Below are positions 18,422 through 27,146 of a stretch of DNA of 64,000 nt, piece after piece. Below the pieces are notes generated by a model. It did not search any database and was not told the DNA's origin. It saw only the letters and a list, made by a program, of their open reading frames with translations. The stretch is from Saprospiraceae bacterium (lineage in GTDB: Bacteria > Bacteroidota > Bacteroidia > Chitinophagales > Saprospiraceae), in contig JAHDEC010000001.1 in assembly GCA_020629035.1 (NCBI GenBank), positions 186,001-250,000 on the forward strand. Reading direction: 5' to 3'. The first letter of the stretch is position 1. Each line of letters begins with the position of its first letter. The translations under genes and the position numbers were made by a program.

Positions 18422-19170
18422 AAATACTGATCATAGAAGACGAAGCTCGTGCAGCTAATCAATTGCAAAAAATGTTGGCTAGTTGTGCTTTTGACTATGA
18501 ATTATTAGACATAATAGATTCCGTAGAAGATGCAATCCAGTGGTTTAGGAGTAAACAGTTTGTGGATTTAGTCTTTATGGATATCCAGTTGGCTGATGGT
18601 TTGAGTTTCGAGATATTTAAGGAAGTAGAAGTGGAAGCGCCCATTATTTTTACCACGGCTTTTGACCAATATGCTATTCAAGCATTTAAGGTAAATAGTG
18701 TAGATTATTTATTGAAACCCATTCAGCAAGATGATTTGTCGGTTGCCTTAGATCAGTTTAAAAAATCAACTAAAGGGTCCACTATGGAAAGGGATCAAAT
18801 AAACAGATTGCTTGCTTCGATGCAAATGATTAATCAGCGTTCAGGTATTCTTGTTAAAGAAGGTAATGCTATGATCCAATTGAGAATTGCTGATTTGTTG
18901 TATGTCTATTCAGAAGATAGTATCACCTTCGGAGTAACGATGTCGAAACGTTATATCATAGACGAAACCTTGGATAAGCTATTTGAGACCTTAGACAAGC
19001 AGCAATTTTTTAAAATCAACAGAGGACAAATTATCAGTAAACAAGCCATTCAGAAAATAAGTCCTTATTTAAATCATCGGTTAAAATTATCGATGCTTCA
19101 AGCTAGAGATCAAGCCTTTGTAGTGAGCCGTCAAAAGACCGCTGATTTTAAGCAATGGATGAATCAATAA
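18418..19170 (+). CDS. LytTR-family response regulator
   Basis: 250 residues. Receiver domain at 1-120 with acidic pair E7/D8, phospho-acceptor D55 in VFMDIQLADG, the switch residue in IIFTTAFDQYAIQAF and Lys in YLLKPI. LytTR DNA-binding domain at about 140-245 (DLLYVYSEDSITFGVTM, FFKINRGQIISKQAI). It partners the overlapping LytS kinase gene. LytTR regulators bind paired imperfect direct repeats; no confident site was found. A 9-bp inverted repeat upstream of the next gene (20472-20507) is not clearly of this type. Confidence 0.93.
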   Translation: MKILIIEDEARAANQLQKMLASCAFDYELLDIIDSVEDAIQWFRSKQFVDLVFMDIQLADGLSFEIFKEVEVEAPIIFTTAFDQYAIQAFKVNSVDYLLKPIQQDDLSVALDQFKKSTKGSTMERDQINRLLASMQMINQRSGILVKEGNAMIQLRIADLLYVYSEDSITFGVTMSKRYIIDETLDKLFETLDKQQFFKINRGQIISKQAIQKISPYLNHRLKLSMLQARDQAFVVSRQKTADFKQWMNQ

Positions 19171-19180
19171 GGCTTTTGTC

Positions 19181-20452
19181 TTAAGTCGAAAGAATCTTGA
19201 TTTCCACTCGCTGATTCATAGCTCGTGCAGAAGCCGTTTTCTTTTTATTCAAAGGATTTCTTTTTCCATAGCCTTTAAACTTTATGCGGCTAGCCGGAAT
19301 TCCTTTTTTGATAAGATATGAGGCCACAGATTTAGCCCTTTCCGTGGATAGTTTGTCACAAAATTCGTGTGGAGGAATTGTATTTGTGTGGCCACCAACC
19401 TCTATAATCACCTGATCATTTTGAGCAAGGAAAGCGTATATTTCATCAAGTACTTCGTGGGAATCTTCCGAAATAGAACTGGTATCAGCAGCAAAGAATA
19501 GTTTTTTGACATTAATTATTTGTCCCTTCTTTATGGTTTTTGCATCCAGTTCGGTGAGAATAATTTCTTCAGGTTTTTTAGGTTTTGGGATCACCTTTTC
19601 TTTTTCTTCTTTGGGCTTTGTGATCGCTGCCACAACAGGTTCTTCTTTTACTACTGGTTTTTCCTCGACTACTGGTTTTTTCTTAGTTTTTTTCTTCTTA
19701 GGTTTTGTTCCATTTTTTATTGCTCTATTATAGCCATCTACATCATCAAGGTCTTGCGTGAAAACTTCTATGATTGCTAGTTCATCATCACAGGGGATTG
19801 GAAAAAAGTGGGTGGCGTTATCCAAAAGAATATTACCGCCATAAGAGTCTTGCCCAGGTACAAAGAAGGCCTCAAGCGTAATATATTTATGGGATTTTTT
19901 AGGGGTAATGGTAAAAATATATTCTTGCCAATAATTATTTGAAATAGGCACTGATTCGGCTAAAAGTTCTGTTCTTGGATTTTCTCCTGAAAATATTTTA
20001 GTGCAGGCAGTAGAACTTCCCCAAATTTTGAGCACTAAAGGTTGATCGAAGTTTATCTCATTTTCAGAATCTGCCAGGGTTGCACTCCAGTAACTTTCTC
20101 CCAGAGCCAGGTCTATCGAGAACGCATAGCACTGATCTGCTTCTAAGGGTGCCTTTAATTCTTGACAGACTGATTCATAAGAGCCCGAAGGTCTACCAAC
20201 TAAACCTAAATAAGAAATACCATCCGAAGGTTCGTAATTATTAGCCCAGAATCCACCTGGATGAACGTCTGGTGGTGTTACTGATTTAAAATTCCATTTT
20301 CCACAATCAAACCAATGATTAAGCATAAATTGACTATTCGCTCCTTGTCTAGGAATCCCTTCAAATGATTTATTCTTTAGCTCTACGACTTGAGAATAAA
20401 CATCATTGGACAAAAGAAAAAGAAGTGGAAATATGAAATATCGTATACTCAT
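19181..20452 (-). CDS. OmpA-family protein with N-terminal carbohydrate-binding-like domain
   Basis: 423 residues, signal peptide of about 20 (ends DVYSQ). The N-terminal about 200 residues form a beta-sandwich-like domain (FEGIPRQGANSQFMLNHWFD, later SYGGNILLDN), as in galactose-binding-like domains that often precede OmpA modules in Bacteroidota. Next comes a Lys/Pro/Val/Glu-rich linker (about 250-300), then a C-terminal OmpA/MotB peptidoglycan-binding domain with LFFAADTSSI, VGGHTN, LSTERAKSVASYLI and NQRVEI. It probably tethers the outer membrane or a surface assembly to peptidoglycan. It converges with the LytTR gene, 10 bp apart. Confidence 0.88.
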   Translation of the reverse strand: MSIRYFIFPLLFLLSNDVYSQVVELKNKSFEGIPRQGANSQFMLNHWFDCGKWNFKSVTPPDVHPGGFWANNYEPSDGISYLGLVGRPSGSYESVCQELKAPLEADQCYAFSIDLALGESYWSATLADSENEINFDQPLVLKIWGSSTACTKIFSGENPRTELLAESVPISNNYWQEYIFTITPKKSHKYITLEAFFVPGQDSYGGNILLDNATHFFPIPCDDELAIIEVFTQDLDDVDGYNRAIKNGTKPKKKKTKKKPVVEEKPVVKEEPVVAAITKPKEEKEKVIPKPKKPEEIILTELDAKTIKKGQIINVKKLFFAADTSSISEDSHEVLDEIYAFLAQNDQVIIEVGGHTNTIPPHEFCDKLSTERAKSVASYLIKKGIPASRIKFKGYGKRNPLNKKKTASARAMNQRVEIKILST

Positions 20453-20471
20453 AAAATGCGTTGCTTGTAAT

Positions 20472-20507
20472 CTATACTATAACATAATGCAATACTAAAT
20501 AGTATAG
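20472..20507. repeat. 9-bp inverted repeat in the leader/promoter of the OmpA-like gene
   Basis: CTATACTAT at 20472-20480 and its exact reverse complement ATAGTATAG at 20499-20507, separated by 18 bp and starting 20 bp upstream of the OmpA-like start codon. It could be an operator half-site pair or an mRNA 5' hairpin. There is no T-tract, so a terminator is unlikely. Confidence 0.45.
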
Positions 20508-20617
20508 TTCAACTTTTAAAATTCTCTTAAGAAATTTGCCTCTTTTTTAGACAAACAACATTGGCCATTATACCATTTAAGAGCTTCGCAGGATATCTGT
20601 AGGAATCTAAAGCTATT

Positions 20618-21832
20618 TTATTTAAAGGCATTAAAGCCAGTAACATCCATTCCAGTAATCAATAAGTGTATGTCATGTGTCCCTTCATATGTCAAGACTG
20701 TTTCTAGGTTCATCATATGACGCATAATCGGATATTCGTTGGTTATACCCATTCCACCATGAATCTGTCTAGCTTCTCTAGCAATCTCTAGCGCCATGTG
20801 TACATTATTACGCTTAGCCATAGAAATTTGTGCAGGTGTTGCTTTGCCGTCGTTAGCAAGACTACCTAATCGCCAAGCTAGTAATTGAGCTTTTGTAATT
20901 TCAGTAATCATTTCTGCTAATTTCTTTTGAGTCAACTGAAACTGCCCAATCGGCTTGCCAAATTGGATCCTTTCTTGAGAATACCTTAAGGCTGAATCAT
21001 AGCAATCTAAAGCCGCACCGATGGCTCCCCAGGCAATACCATAACGAGCTTTTGACAAACATCCTAAAGGTCCTTTAAGACCTTCTACATTAGGTAAAAC
21101 ATTTTCTTTAGGGACACGTACATCTTCAAATACTAGTTCACCCGTAATAGACGCTCTCAATGACCATTTACCGTGAATTTCAGGAGCAGAGAAACCTTTC
21201 ATGCCTTTCTCTACGATTAAGCCGATGATCCGCCCATCCTCGCGCTTAGCCCAAACGACAGCAAGATCTGCAATCGGTGAATTAGTAATCCACATTTTAG
21301 AACCATTTAAAATGTAAGCATCACCATCATCAACTACATTCGTTAACATCCCGCTTGGATTCGAACCATGATCAGGCTCCGTTAATCCAAAACAACCAAT
21401 ATATTCTCCACTTCCTAATTTAGGAAGGTATTTCATCCGCTGTTCTTCGCTACCATATTTGTAAATCGGATACATTACTAATGAGCCTTGAACAGAGGCC
21501 ATACTTCTTAAACCAGAATCACAACGCTCTAATTCTTGCATAATCACTCCGTACGCGATTTCATCCATTCCTCCGCCACCATATTTTAATGGAAGACTCG
21601 GGCCGAAAGCTCCAATATCCGCTAATCCTTTAAATAAGTGAACCGGGCATTTTGCTTGCTCAGCATATTCCTCGATGATAGGAGAAACTTCTTGTTTTAC
21701 CCAATCTCTAACAGCATCTCTAGCCAGCAAATGATCTTCAGATAATAATTGGTCTACACCATAATAATCATGATGTTGGTATCTGTCTGTTTTGTCGCTT
21801 TTAGTAATTACTGTATCGCTCGAATGACTCAT
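20618..21832 (-). CDS. gcdH: Glutaryl-CoA dehydrogenase
   Basis: 404 residues, cytosolic. Acyl-CoA dehydrogenase fold with the glutaryl-CoA dehydrogenase signature: RCDSGLRSMASVQGSLVMYP near 100-115, which includes the substrate-carboxylate-binding Arg, CFGLTEPDHGSNPSGM near 155 and the catalytic-base Glu383 in LTYEGTHDIH. It oxidises and decarboxylates glutaryl-CoA to crotonyl-CoA in lysine/tryptophan breakdown, passing electrons to ETF through FAD. Length is normal. A single gene, divergent from folB with a 111-bp spacer. The frame stays open for 33 codons past the stop, which is probably chance. Confidence 0.92.
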   Translation of the reverse strand: MSHSSDTVITKSDKTDRYQHHDYYGVDQLLSEDHLLARDAVRDWVKQEVSPIIEEYAEQAKCPVHLFKGLADIGAFGPSLPLKYGGGGMDEIAYGVIMQELERCDSGLRSMASVQGSLVMYPIYKYGSEEQRMKYLPKLGSGEYIGCFGLTEPDHGSNPSGMLTNVVDDGDAYILNGSKMWITNSPIADLAVVWAKREDGRIIGLIVEKGMKGFSAPEIHGKWSLRASITGELVFEDVRVPKENVLPNVEGLKGPLGCLSKARYGIAWGAIGAALDCYDSALRYSQERIQFGKPIGQFQLTQKKLAEMITEITKAQLLAWRLGSLANDGKATPAQISMAKRNNVHMALEIAREARQIHGGMGITNEYPIMRHMMNLETVLTYEGTHDIHLLITGMDVTGFNAFK

Positions 21833-21943
21833 AGAATGAATTTTTTGTCAAAAGTAATGATGATTTATTATAAACGAAGTGCGAAAGTAAGAGGAATAAC
21901 TAAGTTTGCTTTTTACTTTAGCGACAAATATTAAATATTTTAG

Positions 21944-22297
21944 ATGGCAAGTACTACAATACGTTTAGAAAACATGTTCTTCAGAGCCTATCACGGCTAT
22001 TATGAAGCTGAACGAAAAATGGGTAATGAGTTCTATTTAGATGTAAGTATTCGTTTAGCGAAGGAGTCTAGTTACGATGACGACATTGATAAAACCATAA
22101 ACTATGAGGATGTTTATCTTATTTGCCAAGAGGAAATGAAAGCAACGAAATTACTACTCGAGACCGTGGTAGATCTAATACTTAAACGGATACAAAAGAG
22201 GTGGCCTGCAGCAAATCACGCAAAGGTGACGTTAAGAAAAGTGGGACCTCAATTGGGAGGAAGAATTGATTTTGCCACCGTGGAAATGGAATTTTAA
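21944..22297 (+). CDS. folB: Dihydroneopterin aldolase
   Basis: 117 residues, normal size for FolB. The N-terminal IRLENMFFRAYHGYYEAER includes the pterin-site Glu and the GYYEAE turn; the C-terminal VTLRKVGPQLGG carries the catalytic Lys. The enzyme converts 7,8-dihydroneopterin to 6-hydroxymethyl-dihydropterin and glycolaldehyde in folate synthesis and acts as a cytosolic octamer. No other folate genes are adjacent. A separate promoter (22315-22347) follows before DUF4197, so the two need not be one operon. Confidence 0.93.
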   Translation: MASTTIRLENMFFRAYHGYYEAERKMGNEFYLDVSIRLAKESSYDDDIDKTINYEDVYLICQEEMKATKLLLETVVDLILKRIQKRWPAANHAKVTLRKVGPQLGGRIDFATVEMEF

Positions 22298-22314
22298 TAG
22301 CATTTTAACACCCC

Positions 22315-22347
22315 TTTGGGCATTTTTTAGTCTAAATAATACCTTTA
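22315..22347 (+). promoter_or_regulatory. Promoter for the DUF4197 lipoprotein gene
   Basis: TTTG at 22315-22318, a 21-nt spacer, then TACCTTTA at 22340-22347 (TAnnTTTG with the last base changed), 20 nt before the ATG at 22367. Confidence 0.45.
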
Positions 22348-22366
22348 TAATAATAAATATCAAATT

Positions 22367-23086
22367 ATGAGATACATACTAATATGTTTAATGACCCTAT
22401 CCTTAGTCTCTTGTGACCCCAAGGATATCAATAAAGCCTTGGAAATGATTTCTGAAGCAGGTGGTGGAACGTTCAATGTTGCTGACGGATTAAAAGAAGC
22501 TCTTTCCTTTGGAGTCGATGAGAGTGTTAAAAAGCTTTCTGCTTCTAATGGATACAAAAATTCAATTTACAAAATCTTACTACCTGAAGAAACGGCTAAT
22601 TTGGTGACCAAACTTAGGATCGTGCCTGGATTTGAAAAGTTCGAGACTACAGCTATAACTAAAATTAACCAAGCAGCAGAAGATGCAGCGAAAAAAGCAG
22701 CGCCTATCTTCACTAGAGCCATCACGCAGATGACCTTTGATGATGCAACAAGGATTTTAATGGGTGCTGATAATGAAGCAACAAATTATTTACATAGAAA
22801 AACCTATAATAGCTTGACAGCTCAGTTTACTCCAGTGATCGAACAATCACTCAATAAGTTTGGAGCGGTAGACTATTATGCTGATGCTGTGAATTATTAC
22901 AACCAAAAAATTGCAGCCTTATTCGGTTTAAAGAAATTAAACCCAAGCATTACTCAGCATGTGACAAGTAAAGCCTTAGAAGGATTGTTTGATCTCATTC
23001 AGAAGAAGGAGAAAAAAATCAGAACAGATGTTACTCAAAGAAAAACTGAATTGCTAAGACAAGTTTTTGCAAAACAGGATAACTAA
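22367..23086 (+). CDS. DUF4197 lipoprotein
   Basis: 239 residues, lipoprotein signal with SLVSC lipobox (Cys16). The whole mature part matches DUF4197, an alpha-helical family: GLKEALSFGVDESVKKLS near 45, FTRAITQMTFDDATRILMG near 115 and YYNQKIAALFGLKKLNP near 185. Function unknown; found in many Proteobacteria and Bacteroidota as an envelope protein. It ends in a strong bidirectional terminator at 23114-23154. Confidence 0.88.
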   Translation: MRYILICLMTLSLVSCDPKDINKALEMISEAGGGTFNVADGLKEALSFGVDESVKKLSASNGYKNSIYKILLPEETANLVTKLRIVPGFEKFETTAITKINQAAEDAAKKAAPIFTRAITQMTFDDATRILMGADNEATNYLHRKTYNSLTAQFTPVIEQSLNKFGAVDYYADAVNYYNQKIAALFGLKKLNPSITQHVTSKALEGLFDLIQKKEKKIRTDVTQRKTELLRQVFAKQDN

Positions 23087-23113
23087 AAGGTAATCCTATT
23101 GAGATTATAGTAA

Positions 23114-23154
23114 AGAAAAAAGGGAGTGTAGACATAGCTACACTCCCTTTTTTT
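23114..23154. terminator. Bidirectional intrinsic terminator
   Basis: A perfect 10-bp stem, GGGAGTGTAG (23122-23131) with CTACACTCCC (23138-23147), a 6-nt loop, a T7 run on the right (23148-23154) and an A-rich run on the left (23116-23121). It serves the DUF4197 gene from the left and the convergent T9SS gene, whose stop codon at 23153 touches the T-run, from the right. Confidence 0.9.
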
Positions 23155-26100
23155 ATTGTCTTACAACTTTGAACAATCGATCTAATTGCGGATGATTAAA
23201 GCGTATATAGTATTGTCCAGCAGGATAAGATGTCAAAGAAAGCATTCCTTGATAACTGTCATCATATCTTACCAACTGACTTCGTTGAATTCTTTTACCC
23301 TGAACATCAAAAACTCCATAGTCTAAGAATAAACCTTCGAAACTTATTCCCTCTATATGGATAGATAATTCACCTTCAGTGGGATTAGGTGCTATGTTTA
23401 TTTTATAAGTATTCTGTGGATTACTCGTGCCCGATATAACATCCACAAATACACTTTCCTCATAGGTGCAATCAGCAGAATCTCGAATCACCACATCATA
23501 GTTTTGAGACACTAAATCCGTAAATAAATTCTCAGCACTAAAATTAGCTCCCCCATCAATACTGTACATAAAAGGTGCAAATCCGTTAGTTACATTTATT
23601 AAAATACTACCATCTTCTGCACCTGCTGAAGCTTCGTCAGTTACGACAATTTCAGCTTGTACATCACATTCGACTTCACCAAGACAAAAGAAATTTGATT
23701 CTTCATCTCCAAAATTAATATCAATCAGTGAGGCAAGTACATTACCATCGATATCAGTGATAGTATAATCTCCATCATCATCAAAAAATGAACTTACTCC
23801 ATCACCGTATGAATCAAAAATGGTCATCGTTAAGCAGGCCTCTGGGTCAACGCATACTTCAGATATAAAGTGCATATTTACATCGGCCTGTCCGTAGGGT
23901 CCACCTTCAGCTATGGTTATACCTGTAGCTGCATCCACTAACTCCCATGTAGTTTCGTCTGGAAAGCCATCGGTGAATAAATCTATAATGATGGTTGCTG
24001 ATTCCAACAAACTTTCAATGGATGCTGCTCCTTGATTGTTAGACGGCACTTCATCTGTTTCTCCATTAGGATCTACAACTTCTACTTCTATCTGGTTTGT
24101 TCCATCTAAAAGACCCATTAAAGGAATTTCAATTACGTCAGATGCTCCTCTTACTAGACTTCCTGTCCAACTTATAGGACTTTGCATCGAGCTGTTTTGA
24201 ATGATATTAAACGTGGCACTTGTGAGATCTAAGTCCCCATTATTTTTAAAGGCTACAAAAGCAGTTGCTTCAGGCCCACAACTTAATTCCGTGTTAAAAT
24301 CAAGATTGGTGATTTCTACATCATGCGCTGGTAGCTTTTCTACAATGTATAGTATGCTATTATTATTTTCATTTTGATCACCTTCCATGGTGGTACTTAT
24401 GGTAATCGGATATTCTCCAGGGGCATTCATGTCTATTGGTTGGGAAAAAGTGTGCTGATAACTTTCTCCTGATTCGATGGTAACTGTCACATCATCGGTA
24501 ATTTCAGCGCCACCATCAACAGAGTAGCTAACACTAAAATTCTCCACTGGGAATATTCCAAAATTTTGAATTTCAACCACTAAATTTTCATTTCCTAAAG
24601 TAGAGCTGGAAACTGGTGCCACACCAGCAAAAGGTCCTATATCAAAAGAGTCAACTTGCATTTGGAAAGCAACAATTCGAGTGTTTACTTGACCACCTGT
24701 ACTAGCATACTCAGTGGTAAACCAAAATACATTATCGTTTACTGGATCTACACTCATGTGTGCATAATCACCAAATCTTCCTCCGGTATTAATGGATCCA
24801 CCGCCATCAACGGCCGTTACTTCTGGTAAGGTCATCATACCTAATGGATCCGAACTTAATCTTGCCGTATATCTAACTCCTGCAGGTTCGTCTTCACTCG
24901 AAACGGTATATGCTAAGGCAATATTTCCTCCACCATCCATGGCAATAGTCGACATATATCTATCTAATCCATCATCTAATCCTAAGGTTCCTTCTTGGTA
25001 AACATCCCAATCAGCTCCTGGTGCTCTGCGCATTTCTACCCATCTGACACCTGCTAAATTATCTCCATCGGTCACATCAGTTACGAAGGACATAACCATG
25101 GTTTCATAGGCCCCGAAATTTCTATATTGTACTTGGTACATGATGACTTCAGGAATAGCGTCTAATCCAATCGCTCCATTTGGTTGTGGACAACACGAGA
25201 AGCCAAAGCCATCTACGGAACAAGGATAGGAATCATAAGGTGAGGTAGGTACTATCAGTCGATCAATAGCTGTATTATTAGGATTATCCCAATCAATATC
25301 TACTTCGAAAATATCAATAGCATCTTCTGGTACTTCTCCCCAGGAAGAGTCATTTAGTTTTACAAAAAAGGGTCCAGTACCTTCGGGCGGCGGATTGGCA
25401 CCCGTCCAATCTACGGGAGTAGCGACGATGAAGTTCTGTTCTGAGTTATTTGTACCTGTTACTTCCAAACGTTGAATATCCACTTGATCTTCACCATTTA
25501 GCAATTGTTCCTTATTAAGAACGTATAAATGAAGCCTATTTGATCCCTGTTCATTAGTAGTCACCGTATAAGAATCAGACCATACAGCCCATTTAGGATA
25601 ATCTGGAAAACTTGGTGTACCAAAATTATAGGCTGTCCAAGAACCAAGTGGATCACTTGTGTCTGAAATAGCCACTAATAATTGATTGCCAAATGGGAAT
25701 TCAGTAAATACCCAACGGTCTACTTCTTGGTCATAAAGCACTATTGGATCACCAGCAGAACTGAATCCGATGCTTCCCCAAAACTCATTGGCTAAAAATT
25801 GATCTTGTAAATTTCCTTCTTTATCATAAATCCCAATTCTAGTAGCATTAACTGATTGGAAATAATGATCAGCTCCGATGTCACCAGTTGGATCATTAGG
25901 CGAAGAATTACTAGTAATTCCATCCATGTTTATTAAAGCTCCATCACCGCCAAAACGAGAAGTTTCTGGAATACTGGTTTGTCGCAATTTATCTGGCCCT
26001 TGATGCTCTAGTTCGGGGATCACAACATTAGACCCATCTCTACCGGCAAAGTTTCCTAGAATCTTGCGATTCTGCTTCCATTTTTGCTTAGTTTTCTTTG

Positions 26101-26266
26101 ATGTAATGCTATGATTTGGCAATTCACTAATCGGTGGAATGTGACCTATCTTTTGCATAAAGGTCGTCTGGACATCTAGGTCTAAAGATCCCTGTGCTTG
26201 TATAGTCTGAGTAAAACCATAGGCACAAATGATTAAAAAAGTGAGTGTAATTAGTTTGTTTGTCAT
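23153..26266 (-). CDS. Large T9SS-secreted protein with CARDB-like domains
   Basis: 1037 residues. Signal peptide of about 25 (ends TIQAQ). The first about 530 residues form an unrecognised, apparently propeller-like domain with many Gly/Asp/Trp (DPTGDIGADHYFQSVN near 125, RWVFTEFPFGNQLLVA near 185). Residues about 540-770 carry two CARDB-like adhesion modules (ENLVVEIQNFGIFPVENFSV; DVEITNLDFNTELSCGPEAT). A stretch near 790-860 with acidic DSYGDG loops follows, then a SprB-like repeat (GSILINVTNGFAPFMYSIDG). It ends in a T9SS type A sorting domain (NIAPNPTEGELSIHIEG to the end). Likely a surface or extracellular adhesin or hydrolase. It follows a small lipoprotein gene by 20 bp. Confidence 0.82.
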   Translation of the reverse strand: MTNKLITLTFLIICAYGFTQTIQAQGSLDLDVQTTFMQKIGHIPPISELPNHSITSKKTKQKWKQNRKILGNFAGRDGSNVVIPELEHQGPDKLRQTSIPETSRFGGDGALINMDGITSNSSPNDPTGDIGADHYFQSVNATRIGIYDKEGNLQDQFLANEFWGSIGFSSAGDPIVLYDQEVDRWVFTEFPFGNQLLVAISDTSDPLGSWTAYNFGTPSFPDYPKWAVWSDSYTVTTNEQGSNRLHLYVLNKEQLLNGEDQVDIQRLEVTGTNNSEQNFIVATPVDWTGANPPPEGTGPFFVKLNDSSWGEVPEDAIDIFEVDIDWDNPNNTAIDRLIVPTSPYDSYPCSVDGFGFSCCPQPNGAIGLDAIPEVIMYQVQYRNFGAYETMVMSFVTDVTDGDNLAGVRWVEMRRAPGADWDVYQEGTLGLDDGLDRYMSTIAMDGGGNIALAYTVSSEDEPAGVRYTARLSSDPLGMMTLPEVTAVDGGGSINTGGRFGDYAHMSVDPVNDNVFWFTTEYASTGGQVNTRIVAFQMQVDSFDIGPFAGVAPVSSSTLGNENLVVEIQNFGIFPVENFSVSYSVDGGAEITDDVTVTIESGESYQHTFSQPIDMNAPGEYPITISTTMEGDQNENNNSILYIVEKLPAHDVEITNLDFNTELSCGPEATAFVAFKNNGDLDLTSATFNIIQNSSMQSPISWTGSLVRGASDVIEIPLMGLLDGTNQIEVEVVDPNGETDEVPSNNQGAASIESLLESATIIIDLFTDGFPDETTWELVDAATGITIAEGGPYGQADVNMHFISEVCVDPEACLTMTIFDSYGDGVSSFFDDDGDYTITDIDGNVLASLIDINFGDEESNFFCLGEVECDVQAEIVVTDEASAGAEDGSILINVTNGFAPFMYSIDGGANFSAENLFTDLVSQNYDVVIRDSADCTYEESVFVDVISGTSNPQNTYKINIAPNPTEGELSIHIEGISFEGLFLDYGVFDVQGKRIQRSQLVRYDDSYQGMLSLTSYPAGQYYIRFNHPQLDRLFKVVRQ

Positions 26267-26286
26267 ATGATCAATTGTGATTTATA

Positions 26287-26667
26287 CTATTTATTTCTTA
26301 TTTCAACTTTGCCTTTTTTTCCTGAGGTGCCGCTCGTAACTTTCACTCCATCTGTAGCAGAAGTTTTTACCTTTTCAATGTTTTCTACCAAGGATTCATT
26401 ACCTAACTCGATGATGAGTTTTTTGAGACTTACAGCATCTTGATTGAAGGTATACAACCATTTATTTTGGTGTCTACTTACTTGATTGACGTGTTTTAAT
26501 TGATAATGCTTGAAAGTGTTTGATAATGCCTCAGGGCTTGCATCTTCCACCAGTAAAATCATGATATTACCTAAGGTATAATCTTCTGATTCTTTCGTGT
26601 TATTCTTGCTAGTGGAACAAGCAGTCATTGCCATTAGCAGCGTGCAAAATATGATTAGTCGGTTCAT
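26287..26667 (-). CDS. Small lipoprotein upstream of the T9SS protein
   Basis: 126 residues from the ATG at 26667; a TTG two codons upstream is also in frame. Lipoprotein signal with AMTAC lipobox. The mature region has an alpha/beta pattern (IMILLVEDASPEALSNTFKH...QNKWLYTFNQDA...LKKLIIELGNE) reminiscent of the ferredoxin-like inhibitor/prodomain of secreted subtilases, but the similarity is only in pattern. A Gly/Ser/Lys-rich tail ends it. The T9SS protein gene starts 20 bp downstream, so it may be a dedicated chaperone, inhibitor or anchor for that product. This is inference. Confidence 0.65.
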   Translation of the reverse strand: MNRLIIFCTLLMAMTACSTSKNNTKESEDYTLGNIMILLVEDASPEALSNTFKHYQLKHVNQVSRHQNKWLYTFNQDAVSLKKLIIELGNESLVENIEKVKTSATDGVKVTSGTSGKKGKVEIRNK

Positions 26668-26673
26668 CCTCAA

Positions 26674-27146
26674 AAGTGCTTATTTAATATGAAGTTACAT
26701 ATTTACCTCCGTTCGTTGCATATAATTAGTTCCCATGACAAAAAGGAGACAAACATTAGTTTATTTATTGTTCAATGTTGGTTTAAAATATAAGTTGGAC
26801 TCCTTCATTAAATCCGTTATCACCCAGTAATCACCTTCACATCTTGACTGGTCTTGAAAAGTGATCTGGGCTACCCACTTTTTGGAGGCAGTGCCAGAAG
26901 AAAGAAATACTTTTTGAGCTCAATCAATAATTAAACAAAAACTAGATCAATACAATCCAGACTATCAAAATTGAAATTCAATGACAAAGCGAGTTTATTT
27001 CTTTTAGCTGTCGAAAAATTAGTGGGTTAGTGGCGTTTCAAAGCCTAGATTTTTTGGTTACTTTTTTATCAATGAAAAAAATAAGCTAAAGTCTTTTGAT
27101 AAATTCTCGCAATTTATGATTGCATAGTATCTCTTTTTCCGATAAT
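26674..27146. other. 473-bp intergenic region, mostly non-coding
   Basis: No complete gene. It contains a short open minus-strand stretch (26761-26919) that looks like the tail of a lost gene, and a T-rich then A-rich segment at about 27038-27084 like sequences that recur between genes in this phylum. No tRNA-like cloverleaf, terminator-grade hairpin or repeat array was seen. Confidence 0.5.
26761..26919 (-). pseudogene. Possible 3' remnant of a secreted-protein gene
   Basis: Open minus-strand frame of 52 codons after a TGA, ending with TAA at 26763-26761. The peptide has a protein-like composition (GTASKKWVAQITFQDQSRCE, then GDYWVITDLM) rather than the biased composition of chance frames, but lacks a start and a signal. 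No family is recognised. It may be the end of a degraded lipoprotein; chance is possible. Confidence 0.25.

Noticed and set aside
20516-20620. 33 open codons in frame after the gcdH stop, containing ALKWYNGQCC
   Set aside because: The preceding gene already has normal length and a complete ending; an open run of this length can arise by chance, and no signal for readthrough was seen.
27038-27084. T-rich to A-rich segment in the 26.7-27.1 kb gap
   Set aside because: Stem pairing is imperfect and similar low-complexity sequence is common in AT-rich intergenic DNA; not enough to call a terminator or mobile element.
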